64,000 nucleotides of DNA from Tamaricihabitans halophyticus (GTDB lineage: Bacteria > Actinomycetota > Actinomycetes > Mycobacteriales > Pseudonocardiaceae): NCBI RefSeq assembly GCF_004340875.1, contig NZ_SLXQ01000015.1:58770-122769 (forward strand), given 5' to 3'. The position numbers were made by a program, and so were the translations under genes. The notes beneath the pieces are model-generated. The model worked only from the letters and a program-made list of their open reading frames with translations, had not been told where the DNA came from and ran no database searches. Below are positions 49,683-58,937 of the stretch, in pieces; within the stretch, counting starts at the first letter, position 1, and each line of letters starts with the position of its first letter.

Positions 49683-50912
49683 GTGGCTGTGCGTGCGAAA
49701 CTTCGCCCCGTGATCGCGATCGTCGCGATGAGTGTTCTCGTCTCTGTCGGGGGCGACGCTTTCCGGGTTGCCTCCGCGTCACCGGATGAACGATCAGCGG
49801 CGGCCCGCCCATGCCAGGAGGCGCCCGACGATATGCCGGTGCAAACCGGGGCGGTGTTCAGCGATCCAGCAGGGGGTGACCCGACCGCGATCGTGCGGGC
49901 GGTATGCAGTCTGATCAAGCAGGCCGATGCGGGTTCACGAATCCGGTTGGCACATTTCGCCATCACGGGCGATGCTGGAATGGATTTTGTCGACGAGCTC
50001 ATCGCCGCACACCGCCGTGATGTGGACGTGCAGATGGTGATCGACGGTGGCAAACGCCTGGACGATCCCGTGATGGACAAGTTGCAACAGGAACTCGGTA
50101 CGGACGAGTCGGCGCGTTCCTGGGTTCACCCATGTAGCCGGCTCTCTCCCGAGGGAACGACCGCGGCATGTATCGGTGACAAGGGCCAGCACAACAAGTT
50201 CTTCCTGTTCTCCAAGGTTGGCGGGAGTTCAGATGTTGTTGTTCAATCGTCGGCCAATGTCACCGATCTGAACTCCACCGTGTTCTGGAACAACGCGGTG
50301 ACTTTCGTCGGCAACACCGACCTGTACGCGGGGTACGACAGCTACTTCGACGATATGGCGAATGAGGTGGAGACCGACGACTACTATCGAGTCGTGCCGA
50401 CCACCATGCCGGATGGCGAAGTGCAAGCACATTTCTTCCCGCGCGCTGGCGATGATGCATCTACTGATCCGGTCGTGGAAAAGCTCGACGATGTCAAATG
50501 TGGTGCCAGCACGACGATCCGGATCGGTGCGGCCGAGTGGGACTCCTATCGCATCGCCATCGCCGACCGGCTGGTCGAACTGGCTGGCCAGGGGTGCACG
50601 ATCTACGTCGTACATGCCGAGATCGACGATGATGTTCGCAACCTTCTCGCCGACACGCCAGGGATCGAGCTTCGGGAACTTCGCTCCTCACCTGACCTGC
50701 CCGGCAATATCCACTCGAAGTACATGACCGTCGACGAGTCCGATTCGGACACCGCGGCGAGCTGGGTACTGACCGGAAGCCACAACTACAGCGAGAACGC
50801 TCTGCGGCGCAACGATGAAACCCTGCTGTACACGGATATCAGTAAGATTCACGAGCAGTACGAACAGAACTTTGCCGCAATGTGGCAGGCGGCGGCACCC
50901 GCGAGTTCGTAG
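49683..50912 (+). CDS. Secreted phospholipase D-like protein
   Basis: 409 residues, GTG start. Signal peptide (RAKLRPVIAIVAMSVLVSVGG, cut near ASA). Two PLD-type halves: HNKFFLFSK near residue 167 and HSKYMTVDE near 340. The second is a full H-x-K-x4-D; in the first the Asp position is Ser. Asn pairs (SSANVTDLNS, GSHNYSENAL) follow each motif as in active PLDs. Four or more Cys suggest disulfides outside the cell. Substrate could be phospholipid or nucleic acid. Stands alone between the CocE gene and the LysR gene. Confidence 0.85.
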   Translation: MAVRAKLRPVIAIVAMSVLVSVGGDAFRVASASPDERSAAARPCQEAPDDMPVQTGAVFSDPAGGDPTAIVRAVCSLIKQADAGSRIRLAHFAITGDAGMDFVDELIAAHRRDVDVQMVIDGGKRLDDPVMDKLQQELGTDESARSWVHPCSRLSPEGTTAACIGDKGQHNKFFLFSKVGGSSDVVVQSSANVTDLNSTVFWNNAVTFVGNTDLYAGYDSYFDDMANEVETDDYYRVVPTTMPDGEVQAHFFPRAGDDASTDPVVEKLDDVKCGASTTIRIGAAEWDSYRIAIADRLVELAGQGCTIYVVHAEIDDDVRNLLADTPGIELRELRSSPDLPGNIHSKYMTVDESDSDTAASWVLTGSHNYSENALRRNDETLLYTDISKIHEQYEQNFAAMWQAAAPASS

Positions 50913-51031
50913 CGGTAGCCGGGTCCGTTTGAACCGCATTTCTCGGGGATCTTGGGGTCACTGAGTGCAGATACGGCCTGCCCCGCACAGTTTTCCCGGA
51001 CTCGCGCCGGCTTGCCAAGGCCACGCAAGCT

Positions 51032-51943
51032 CTAGGCGATCGCGGCCGCGATGCCGTGCAAGATTCGCCCAGCCGCGGCGAGGTGTGCGTGGTGCCGGCT
51101 GCCTTTCCGGCTAGCGACCAGAATGCGGCGGACGAGGCGTGGTTTGCCGGTAACTGGTAGCCGGCGAAGCCTAGCCTGTGCTGGGATCTCCACCAGGCGA
51201 GGCAGCAGGTAGACGCCGTAGCCTGCGGTGACAAGATGCAGGACGGTTTGCCAGTCCGTGGCATAGTGCCCGATCCGCGGCCGGAAGCCTGCGGTGGTGC
51301 ATGCGCCGATCGCGAGTGCGTGCTGTTCGGTGCTGGTGGGTTCGGCCACGATCCAGGTTTCCGAGGCCGCCTCGGACAGGGTGATCGAGTCACGTTCGGC
51401 AAGGTGATGGTCGTCCGGCACCAGTAGGTCGATGACGTCGTCGAGTAGCGGACTCTGGTCGAAGCGTGGGTCGTCCAACGTGGGGCTGTTGGCGTTCGGC
51501 ACCACGACGGCGAGATCGGCTTCCTCGCTGAGCAGCAGCTCGAAACACTCCGGTGTTTCCGCCTCGCGTAGGTGCACCCGCATCGCCGGGTTGCTCTCTT
51601 GCAGGGCCGACGCGGTCGGGATCAATAGCGCCGTGAGCGCGCTGGGGAAGCCACAGAGCCGAACGGTGCCCGGCGGATTCGCTTCGTGTTTACGGATATC
51701 CGCGGCCGCTTCTTCCCACTGACGAAACAGTTCGTGCGCATGACGGAGCGCGAGATGGGCCGCCGAGGTGAGTTTGACGCCTCGGCCTTCGTGAACGAGT
51801 AGCTCCACCCCGAGGTCATTGGCGAGTGCGCGGACCTGTTGGGACACGGCGGATGGAGTCAGGTGCAGTGCCCTGGCGGCAGCGGTGACACCCCCACATT
51901 GCTCGACGGCTCGCAGTACCTGAAGACGGCGCAAGTCGATCAT
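51032..51943 (-). CDS. LysR-family regulator
   Basis: 303 residues. N-terminal helix-turn-helix MIDLRRLQVLRAVEQCGGVTAAARALHLTPSAVSQQVRALANDLGVEL (1-48), then the two-lobed periplasmic-binding-like effector domain. Divergent from the Asp/Glu racemase-like gene with only 74 bp between starts, the classical LysR layout, so it likely activates that gene and the transporter behind it. Confidence 0.92.
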   Translation of the reverse strand: MIDLRRLQVLRAVEQCGGVTAAARALHLTPSAVSQQVRALANDLGVELLVHEGRGVKLTSAAHLALRHAHELFRQWEEAAADIRKHEANPPGTVRLCGFPSALTALLIPTASALQESNPAMRVHLREAETPECFELLLSEEADLAVVVPNANSPTLDDPRFDQSPLLDDVIDLLVPDDHHLAERDSITLSEAASETWIVAEPTSTEQHALAIGACTTAGFRPRIGHYATDWQTVLHLVTAGYGVYLLPRLVEIPAQARLRRLPVTGKPRLVRRILVASRKGSRHHAHLAAAGRILHGIAAAIA

Positions 51944-51971
51944 TTAGAGCATATTACAGGGTTCTCTGCAG

Positions 51972-51983
51972 AATTGTTCAATT
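51972..51983. promoter_or_regulatory. Palindrome in LysR divergent gap
   Basis: AATTG-TT-CAATT, perfect 5-bp arms, 35-46 bp upstream of the racemase-like gene. TTTAGAGCATATTAC near the LysR start may be a weaker second half. Possible LysR recognition region. Confidence 0.35.
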
Positions 51984-52017
51984 GACATGAAACATTCGCT
52001 GGCAGAAGGTACTCCCC

Positions 52018-52815
52018 ATGACCGAGAAAGTGATCGCGGACGAAAACCCCATTCGCCTAGGGTTGCTGTATCCGGATACGCGTGGCAGTGGGGAAGACGA
52101 CTTCTACGCGCTGGCACGTCAGATCGATCCGGCGATCAGAATCGGTCTTGGTTATGTCCCGTGGCCGGAAGGCCGAGAAAAGGCACATCTCCTGGACGGC
52201 AAGGGCAAGCGTGAGGTCCTGCGTGGACTGGGGGATGCGGCCGGCCTGCGGGTGGCGGCGCGAGCGGTTCGGCCGATGGCTCCTGGCGCGGTGACCTGGG
52301 CGTGCTCGAGCGGGAGTTTCCTGCATGGCCTGGAAGGCGCGCGCGGGCAGACGCGGCTCATCCAAGCGGAGGCCGGAGCCCCGGCGAGTAGCACCTCTAT
52401 GGCCTATGTCGCGGCCCTAGCCGCGATGGGGATTACCCGCGTCAGCCTGGGATCGGTCTACCACCCCCTCGTGACCGATGTATTGATCGAGCTCTTGGCT
52501 GACGCGGGCGTGGAGACCGTCCATCGAATCGATCTGGATGCTCGCTCGGATCGCCAGCTCGCCGCGTGGGAAGGGCCGCGATTGCTGGAAATCGTGGATC
52601 GGAGCAATACCGCGGCCGCCGAGGCGGTGCTGATCCCGGAAACTGCTTTGCACACGGCGGCGCATCTCGAGGATCTGGAGCTGCGTGCCGGGAAACCGGT
52701 GCTGACCGCCACCCAGGTCACGCTCTGGCACGCGCTGCTGCTGATGGGGATTCAGCGACCGCAAACCGGACTCGGCGCGTTGTTTCAGGTGGTAAACCAG
52801 CCCACTTCCAGCTGA
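52018..52815 (+). CDS. Asp/Glu racemase superfamily enzyme (maleate isomerase/AMDase-like), one Cys replaced
   Basis: 265 residues, ATG start. The superfamily's first catalytic Cys is C96 in VTWACSSGSF. The second Cys, expected in the S-C-T-x-L-R-T block, is E208 in VLIPETALHT. Racemases and maleate isomerases need both Cys, and arylmalonate decarboxylase keeps the second, so this arrangement (first kept, second Glu) suggests different chemistry. It is upstream of an MHS-type transporter (66 bp) and under a LysR gene, so it probably handles an imported organic acid. Substrate unknown. Confidence 0.82.
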   Translation: MTEKVIADENPIRLGLLYPDTRGSGEDDFYALARQIDPAIRIGLGYVPWPEGREKAHLLDGKGKREVLRGLGDAAGLRVAARAVRPMAPGAVTWACSSGSFLHGLEGARGQTRLIQAEAGAPASSTSMAYVAALAAMGITRVSLGSVYHPLVTDVLIELLADAGVETVHRIDLDARSDRQLAAWEGPRLLEIVDRSNTAAAEAVLIPETALHTAAHLEDLELRAGKPVLTATQVTLWHALLLMGIQRPQTGLGALFQVVNQPTSS

Positions 52816-52880
52816 CCAGTCAGGCAGCCAACCACATCAGACGTTCTGCCAGCGGACCGCACTAGCTTTCGGAGGACCTG

Positions 52881-54218
52881 ATGGGATTTGACGTCTCTGC
52901 CTCCGCGTCCGTCGAACCCGCACCCGCCGTCCGGCGTCGCGTGGTTGCGGCCTCGGCGCTGGGCAACGCGAGTGAGTGGTACGACTACGCCGTCTACGGT
53001 TATGTCGCGATCGAGATGGGGGCCGCCTTCTTTCCCGGCGAGTACTCGACGATCGCAAGTCTCCTGGTGTTCGCGGTGTCGTTTGTCCTACGTCCGCTTG
53101 GCGGCATCGTCTTTGGCACGCTAGGTGATCGAATCGGCCGGAACCGGACCCTCGCGGCCACGATCATCCTGATGTGTGTCGGCACTTTCCTGATCGGCAT
53201 GCTGCCCACCTACCAGGCCGTGGGGATCTGGGCGCCGGTCGGGCTGGTCATTCTCCGTGTGGTGCAAGGGTTCTCGACCGGCGGCGAGTACGGCGGCGCG
53301 GCTATCTTCATGGCCGAGTACGCGCCCGACCGCAAGCGTGGTTTCTGGGGAAGTTTCCTCGAGTTCGGCACCCTGTGCGGGCTGGTCCTTGCCTCGGTCG
53401 TCGTGCTGACACTCAACGCGTTGTTGGGTAGTGCCGCGATGGCCGAGTGGGGCTGGCGCATCCCGTTCCTGCTGGCTCTGCCGCTCGGGTTGGTCGGCCT
53501 CTACCTGCGCATGAAGGTGCACGACACCCCGGTCTTTCGGGAACTCGCGGCCGAAGACGGTCAGCACAAGTCGACGCGGGGGATGTTCCGGATCCTGTCC
53601 GCGTACTGGCCGGCATTGTTGCGGATTGGTGCACTGGCCGTCGCGTTGAACATCACGCAGTACACCCTTCTTGGTTATATGGCCGTCTATTTCCAGACCT
53701 CGGTAGGCTTTACCGGCGGCCAGGCGACCACCATCCTGCTGATCGGTCAGGTCTGCATGCTGGTGGTGATCCCCTTCGCTGGGTCCCTTTCGGACCGGAT
53801 CGGTCGCAAACCGTGCTGGTGGATCTCGCTCGGCGGCCTCTTCGTGTTGGTTATACCGATGTTCTGGCTGATGACGCGTGGGTTCGCGCTGGCCATTGTT
53901 GCGTTCGCGATTCTTGGGCTGTTCTTCGTCCTGCAATTGGGAAATACGAGCGCGACATTACCGGCTATGTTGCCGACACATATTCGATACTCCGGTATGG
54001 CGGGCTCGTACAATATCTCCACCGCGGCGCTCGCGGCCACCGCGCCGCCGATTTCGGAGATCCTGATCGAGGCCACCGGAAACAATCTCATTCCCGCCTA
54101 CTACCTGATGGCAGGCTGCGCGCTTGGCGCCATCGCGCTGATCACGATGCCTGAGACCGCGGGCTCTTCGCTGCGTGGCCGAGACACCCCTGGCCTCGCC
54201 TCGCAAACCGAGCGGTGA
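52881..54218 (+). CDS. MFS transporter, metabolite:H+ symporter (MHS) type
   Basis: 445 residues, GGAGG before the ATG. Twelve membrane segments. Hallmarks of the MHS group (ProP, KgtP, ShiA): ASALGNASEWYDYAVYG in TM1, PLGGIVFGTLGDRIGRNRTL, VQGFSTGGEYGGAAIFMAEYAPDRKRGFWGSF and the second repeat GSLSDRIGRKPCW. These carry carboxylates and zwitterions such as dicarboxylates, betaine or shikimate. Likely importer for the substrate of the racemase-like enzyme upstream. Confidence 0.92.
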   Translation: MGFDVSASASVEPAPAVRRRVVAASALGNASEWYDYAVYGYVAIEMGAAFFPGEYSTIASLLVFAVSFVLRPLGGIVFGTLGDRIGRNRTLAATIILMCVGTFLIGMLPTYQAVGIWAPVGLVILRVVQGFSTGGEYGGAAIFMAEYAPDRKRGFWGSFLEFGTLCGLVLASVVVLTLNALLGSAAMAEWGWRIPFLLALPLGLVGLYLRMKVHDTPVFRELAAEDGQHKSTRGMFRILSAYWPALLRIGALAVALNITQYTLLGYMAVYFQTSVGFTGGQATTILLIGQVCMLVVIPFAGSLSDRIGRKPCWWISLGGLFVLVIPMFWLMTRGFALAIVAFAILGLFFVLQLGNTSATLPAMLPTHIRYSGMAGSYNISTAALAATAPPISEILIEATGNNLIPAYYLMAGCALGAIALITMPETAGSSLRGRDTPGLASQTER

Positions 54219-54341
54219 CCGACAAGCAGCCGGGTCTGTTCGGCGCCGATCCGCTATGCGCGGAGGTGTGCGACGGCGCCGTCAGGTGTCTCGACCTGGC
54301 AATGCGGAGTTTCGTCCGCTCGTTCAGCCGGAGTCTCCGGA

Positions 54342-54866
54342 CTATGCGGCACGGCTATGGCAGTCGATGGCAGCAGTCGGCGCATCCTTTCGGACTGGAC
54401 TGGACGTACCTGCGCAGTTCATCCATCCGTGCCTGACTTGTTCTGGTTTGGCGGTCCGGAAGGCACACGCACTCCCGCGCGCGATCTCGCTTCCGCGGTC
54501 GAGCGGCGTGCCATGCGGGCAAGGACCGAGAACACCGCGATATCGCTGCACCATCTGCTCTCCGGGGGTGCCGACGAGGCTGATATCCACTCCGCCCGTA
54601 CGGACCAGCACCTGTTGTCCGCTCTCGCTGACCAGACGGTCCCAGTTGTCATAAGGGGGCGGGTAAGCCTGCCGTAGGCGTTGTCGTGGTGGCTGCGCCG
54701 AAGTGCACGGGAATGGCCCTGGGGAGGCTCCGCGGTCATGGCCGAGCTCGAACTGCTCGAGAACGATGACGTCCTGTTGACCATCGTTGGCGAGCCAGTA
54801 GGCCGCGGCGCTACCGATCGCGCCGGCACCGACGACGACGGTCTGGACATGCATTGTCATGTTCAC
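54342..54866 (-). pseudogene. Decayed FAD oxidase, sarcosine oxidase/SolA-like
   Basis: The N-terminus is good (TVVVGAGAIGSAAAYWLAND, then VIVLEQFELGHDRGAS). The next part, HSRALRRSHHDNAYGRLTRP, is in another frame (about 54720-54665), after which YDNWDRLVSESGQQVLVRTGGVDI is back in the first. This needs two compensating frameshifts. Homology fades after ~110 residues where the family runs to ~380. A remnant of a monomeric sarcosine/N-methyltryptophan oxidase; its place next to kynA may mean it once served amino-acid catabolism. Confidence 0.65.
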
Positions 54867-55048
54867 TCCGCTCCGTCCAGAATGCCCCGATTTCTCGTGG
54901 GCGGCGTCATCGGAGGATAGGGCCCTGCGCGGACGGGATCTGTACTCGTGTCGTGAACTCCGTGAGGCGCCTTCGACAAGTGTCGGACACCGCCACGGGC
55001 TCTATTGCGCCGTTGAGATTGTCGTCATGAACATGCAATGCTTGCTGG

Positions 55049-55894
55049 GTGGTGAATATTCGCGATATCGAACACGGGGTGCACCGTGAGCTGAGCGCGG
55101 ACCAGACGTACGGCGGCTATCTGCGCCTGCCCGCGTTGTTGTCCGCGCAGCGCCCGGCCAGCGACCCGGAGCACCATGACGAGCTGCTGTTCATCATCCA
55201 GCATCAGACGAGTGAGCTCTGGTTGAAGCTGGTAATACACGAGCTGAGTTACGCGCGCGACCGGATCGCGGCCGAGCAACTGCGCCCCGCGCTGAAATCG
55301 CTTGCCAGGGTGAAATCGATCCAACGCCAACTGTTCGAACAGTGGGCCGTGCTGGAAACGCTCACCCCGATCGAGTACGCCCAGTTCCGCACCTTCCTTG
55401 GGAAAGCGTCGGGATTCCAGTCGGTGCAGTACCGAGTTGTGGAGTTCCTGCTTGGCAACAAGAACGCGGAGATGCTCGAGGTGTTCGATCCGGAAGAGCC
55501 GGGGCGGGCCGAACTGAGCGCTGCCCTGCGCGAGCCCAGTCTCTACGACCAGGTGCTGCGGCATTTCGCCAGGCGTGGGCACGCGATACCGGCCGTGCTG
55601 CTGGACCGGGACGTGACTCGTCCACACGAATTCAACGCGGAACTCGTTCCCGTGCTGCGCCGGATCTACGAGAACGTGGGCGAGTACTGGGAGGAGTACG
55701 AAACCTGTGAAGTGCTCGTGGATATCGAGGAAACCTTTCAGCTGTGGCGATACCGGCATATGAAAACCGTGGAGCGGATCATCGGGCATAAAACCGGGAC
55801 CGGTGGATCGAGCGGCGTTGCCTTCCTGAAAAGGGCACTGGAGCTCACGTTCTTCCCGGAAATCCTCGCGCTGCGCTCGGAAATCGGAAAATGA
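55049..55894 (+). CDS. kynA: Tryptophan 2,3-dioxygenase
   Basis: 281 residues, GTG start (a second GTG follows directly). It opens the indole ring of L-tryptophan to N-formylkynurenine with a haem b. The distal His is H52 in FIIQHQTSELWLK, the proximal haem His is in TVERIIGHKTGTGGSSGV near residue 250, which also holds the substrate-binding T-G-G-S-S-G. YGGYLRLPALLSAQ near residue 21 is typical. kynU starts inside its stop (ATGA), so the two are one operon. Confidence 0.95.
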   Translation: MVNIRDIEHGVHRELSADQTYGGYLRLPALLSAQRPASDPEHHDELLFIIQHQTSELWLKLVIHELSYARDRIAAEQLRPALKSLARVKSIQRQLFEQWAVLETLTPIEYAQFRTFLGKASGFQSVQYRVVEFLLGNKNAEMLEVFDPEEPGRAELSAALREPSLYDQVLRHFARRGHAIPAVLLDRDVTRPHEFNAELVPVLRRIYENVGEYWEEYETCEVLVDIEETFQLWRYRHMKTVERIIGHKTGTGGSSGVAFLKRALELTFFPEILALRSEIGK

Positions 55895-57108
55895 CCAGGC
55901 GGCTGGCGCGGCAACTCGATGAACAGGACCCGCTCGCGGACTATCTCGACCGGTTCCTGCCCGGCGACGACTCGGTGCGCGCCTACTTGGATGGCAACTC
56001 ACTCGGCAGGCCACCGAAAGCCACGGTGGCCGCGATCGAGGACTGCTTGCACAAGCAGTGGGGAACCCGGCTGATCCGGTCCTGGACCGAGGAATGGCTC
56101 GCGCTACCAACCGTGGTTGGAGACGAACTCGGGACAACGGTGCTGCGGGCCGCGCCGGGGCAAACCGTGGTCGCGGACTCCACCACGGTGTGCCTATACA
56201 AACTGCTGCGCGCGGCCTGTGCGCTACGGCCAGGACGGACCGAGATCGTTACCGATGTGCACAATTTCCCCACCGACCGCTACGTGGTCGAAGGGATCGC
56301 CAGCGAACTCGGCATGACCCTGCGCTGGCTCGAGCCACCAATACGTGGCGGTATCACTCCGGAGCTGCTGGCTCCGGTGCTCGGCGCACAGACCGCGGTG
56401 GTTACCTTTTCCCACGTCGCCTACCAGTCGGCCGCGATCGCTGACATGGCTGGGATCACCGCGCGCGTACACGACGTTGGCGCGCTCGTGGTCTGGGATC
56501 TCTGCCATTCGGCCGGCGCGATCCCGGTGGATCTGGACACGGCCCGGGCGGACTTCGCCGTCGGCTGCACCTACAAGTACCTCAACGGTGGACCCGGAGC
56601 CCCGGCCTTCCTCTATGTCAACCACGCTGTACAAGAACGGTTCCACCAGCCAATCCAGGGCTGGATCGGACGTGCGGATCCGTTTGCCATGGCTCAGGGA
56701 TACCTGCCGGCCCCAGGTGTGAGCCGCGCGCTGTCCGGGACCCCGAACGTACTCGGCCTGATCGCCGTGCGCGAGGGCGTTCGGTTGGTCACCGAAGCCG
56801 GCATCGAACGAATCCGGGCCAAGGGTATCGCGCTCACCGAACTCGCCGTACGACTGACCGAACAACACCTCGCCCCGCTAGGGTTTACCCTCGGATCTCC
56901 CAGGCGCGCCGAGGACCGTGGCAACCACATCACCATCTGCCACCCGAACGGAAAGGCTCTCGCTGAACAGCTCACGGCGGCCGGAATACTGGTGGACTTC
57001 CGTGAACCAGACGGAATCCGGTTCGGGTGCTCCCCACTGACCACGCGATTCAGCGACCTGCCCGTCGCAGTCGAAGCCCTTGCCGACCTAGCCAGTGCTA
57101 CCGGCTAG
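55891..57108 (+). CDS. kynU: Kynureninase
   Basis: 405 residues, ATG overlapping kynA by 4 nt. PLP-dependent; cleaves kynurenine to anthranilate and alanine. YLDGNSLGRPP near residue 32, DVHNFPTDRYVVEGIA near 122, the PLP-binding VVWDLCHSAGAIPVDL near 200, and the Schiff-base Lys K229 in CTYKYLNGGPGAPAF. WIGRADPF near 254 is also conserved. With kynA and the formamidase gene it completes tryptophan to anthranilate. No anthranilate-degrading genes are in the window. Confidence 0.95.
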   Translation: MTRRLARQLDEQDPLADYLDRFLPGDDSVRAYLDGNSLGRPPKATVAAIEDCLHKQWGTRLIRSWTEEWLALPTVVGDELGTTVLRAAPGQTVVADSTTVCLYKLLRAACALRPGRTEIVTDVHNFPTDRYVVEGIASELGMTLRWLEPPIRGGITPELLAPVLGAQTAVVTFSHVAYQSAAIADMAGITARVHDVGALVVWDLCHSAGAIPVDLDTARADFAVGCTYKYLNGGPGAPAFLYVNHAVQERFHQPIQGWIGRADPFAMAQGYLPAPGVSRALSGTPNVLGLIAVREGVRLVTEAGIERIRAKGIALTELAVRLTEQHLAPLGFTLGSPRRAEDRGNHITICHPNGKALAEQLTAAGILVDFREPDGIRFGCSPLTTRFSDLPVAVEALADLASATG

Positions 57109-57150
57109 CAGTTTCCCACGACCACGACGCAGTGCCGCGTTCGCTGCGGG

Positions 57151-57885
57151 TCACGCAGATACAGAATCTCCGGGTTGGAGTGGGAGTGCGTGCACAACGA
57201 TTGGCCATGCAACGCTGTCTGGGTCGATGAGTTCGAAGTGCCCGATGGCGGGTATCACCACGAGTTCCGCTTCTGGATGCGCGCGCTGGTACGACTCGCT
57301 TATCTGCACCGGTACACTGGTATCCGATTCGCCGTGGATAAGCACTACTCGACTGGCGGGTGCGGCCATTCGCGCCGGATCGAGATCGGGTCGGCGGTTG
57401 GGCGGTTCCCCGAGGAACGCGGCCACCGCCCCGTCACCCAGCTTCGCTTCGTGTGCGTGGACCAGATCCGCAACCGGCGCCAGCGCGATCGTGTTCAGCA
57501 GTCCAGCCGGAGGACAAACTGCGGCGGCCCAAAGCGCTAACTGCCCGCCAGCCGAATGGCCCATGATGACCGCGCCATTGCCGTCGACCCGCGCCGTCGC
57601 GGTGTCGAGCGCTCTTCTGACATCGTCGGTCGAAGCCTCCGGCTGTCCACCAATCCTGCGGTATTCTAACGCTGCTACCGGCCATCCTCGCTCGCGTATT
57701 GCCGTAGCCATGGGCCGTACATGCAATCGGTCATACCGCGCCCGCCAGAACCCGCCGTGGATAAGCACGACGACCGGTTTCTCGGTATCGCCATACCAGA
57801 CGTCCACGACCTGATCAGTGTCATCGCCGTACCGCATGGTGCTATCCGGCGCCGGACCTGGCCGGCTCAGAATCGATCGATCCAT
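57151..57885 (-). CDS. Kynurenine formamidase-like alpha/beta hydrolase
   Basis: 244 residues from the ATG at 57885, with GGAG five bases upstream; the same frame is open another 120 codons but that part looks non-coding and overlaps the next gene. HGGFWRARYD is the oxyanion motif, nucleophile in MGHSAGGQLALW near residue 110, Asp in IHGESDTSVP, and His in IPAIGHFELID. This is the alpha/beta-hydrolase type of N-formylkynurenine formamidase rather than the KynB cyclase type. Assigned mainly from position, convergent with kynAU 42 bp away. Confidence 0.85.
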   Translation of the reverse strand: MDRSILSRPGPAPDSTMRYGDDTDQVVDVWYGDTEKPVVVLIHGGFWRARYDRLHVRPMATAIRERGWPVAALEYRRIGGQPEASTDDVRRALDTATARVDGNGAVIMGHSAGGQLALWAAAVCPPAGLLNTIALAPVADLVHAHEAKLGDGAVAAFLGEPPNRRPDLDPARMAAPASRVVLIHGESDTSVPVQISESYQRAHPEAELVVIPAIGHFELIDPDSVAWPIVVHALPLQPGDSVSA

Positions 57886-57931
57886 CACGTCTCCGCATCC
57901 TCGATTATCACCATCGACTGTTTCTTGTCGC

Positions 57932-58702
57932 TCAACCGTCGTCGCCGTTGATACGCTGTAGCACTGTGCGGCAACGATCTTCGATTTCTGCGGCATTGTC
58001 TGCGGCTCTGTCGCATCCAAGATCTGCGAGGATCTGGTAGATGCGTGTGGTCTCGGCGACCAGGACGCGGGCCTCGGCGACGGGGTCCAAACCGTGGCAG
58101 GACTTGAGCTGGCATTTCCACACTTCTGTTTCGTCACCAGAGAAAGGGTGGCTGCGCGTGCGGAGCATGCTGTCGATGTCCTCGGGAGTTCGACATCTAT
58201 CTGACGGACCGGCGTGGACAGTGGCGAGCTGAGCGGCGAGTTGAACCCGTACATCGGCAGCTACCGCAACCCGTGCTTCTCCCGAAATTATCCCGGCCAG
58301 TGCCTCAGATGAAGTAAATTCAGTTTCGACCGGAGGCCCGTTGATCACAAGCTGGACCTGCGGCGGATTCAGGTCGTTGAGTTCTGGCAGGTTGAACGCC
58401 CACAGCGCGCCTCGTGCCGTACGGACCGATCCCTGGGCAGCTACATGTCCTCCGGTGTGCGCGAGAACCTGCGTGTACCGGCTCATGAACTCCCCGTAGG
58501 CAATGCGGGGCGCCGGGTCATCCGGGAAACTCAAAGCGGTACGGAATAGCAGCGGTTGTGCCCGGCGCGCCGCTAAGGTGAAGCGGGGGAGGGCCGTATT
58601 GTGTCGTGCGAAGTTTGACTCCTCGATCGAGTCATAAGCGTGCGTAGCGCGTCGGGAAATCCGCACGACTTTCCGTCGCAATCGTGTTGGATCCTTGGGC
58701 AT
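57932..58702 (-). CDS. Hypothetical protein
   Basis: 256 residues. I do not recognise the family. No signal peptide or membrane segment. Basic N-terminus (RLRRKVVRISRRATHAYDSIEES), a middle of short strands (GALWAFNLPELNDLNPPQVQLVINGPPVETEF), and a C-terminal helical third with five Cys, including WKCQLKSCHGLDPVAEARVLVAETTRIY. Same strand as the formamidase gene, 46 bp upstream of its start, so possibly cotranscribed. The start at 58702 lacks a clear ribosome site. Confidence 0.55.
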   Translation of the reverse strand: MPKDPTRLRRKVVRISRRATHAYDSIEESNFARHNTALPRFTLAARRAQPLLFRTALSFPDDPAPRIAYGEFMSRYTQVLAHTGGHVAAQGSVRTARGALWAFNLPELNDLNPPQVQLVINGPPVETEFTSSEALAGIISGEARVAVAADVRVQLAAQLATVHAGPSDRCRTPEDIDSMLRTRSHPFSGDETEVWKCQLKSCHGLDPVAEARVLVAETTRIYQILADLGCDRAADNAAEIEDRCRTVLQRINGDDG

Positions 58703-58937
58703 TTGGTGTCAACATGTCCCATTCGTTGTCGACTAGGTGGATTCGCGGAAATCCCCAGATTTCTGACCGGCCAGTATAGACGAGGTAACGTGCCCGCGCT
58801 GAATTTCGGAGTGGCAATCAGGGCTCAACCACTAGCCTGTCGAGACTATTAGAGATAAGATGTCGATCTCGTCCACTGTGAACGGTGATTCACACAGTGC
58901 CGGGCCGTCATGCCGGTTCGTTGACGGGCTGATGCCA

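Noticed and set aside
55025..56137. 370-codon open frame antisense to kynA and kynU
   Set aside because: Shadow of two genes with clear catalytic motifs on the plus strand.
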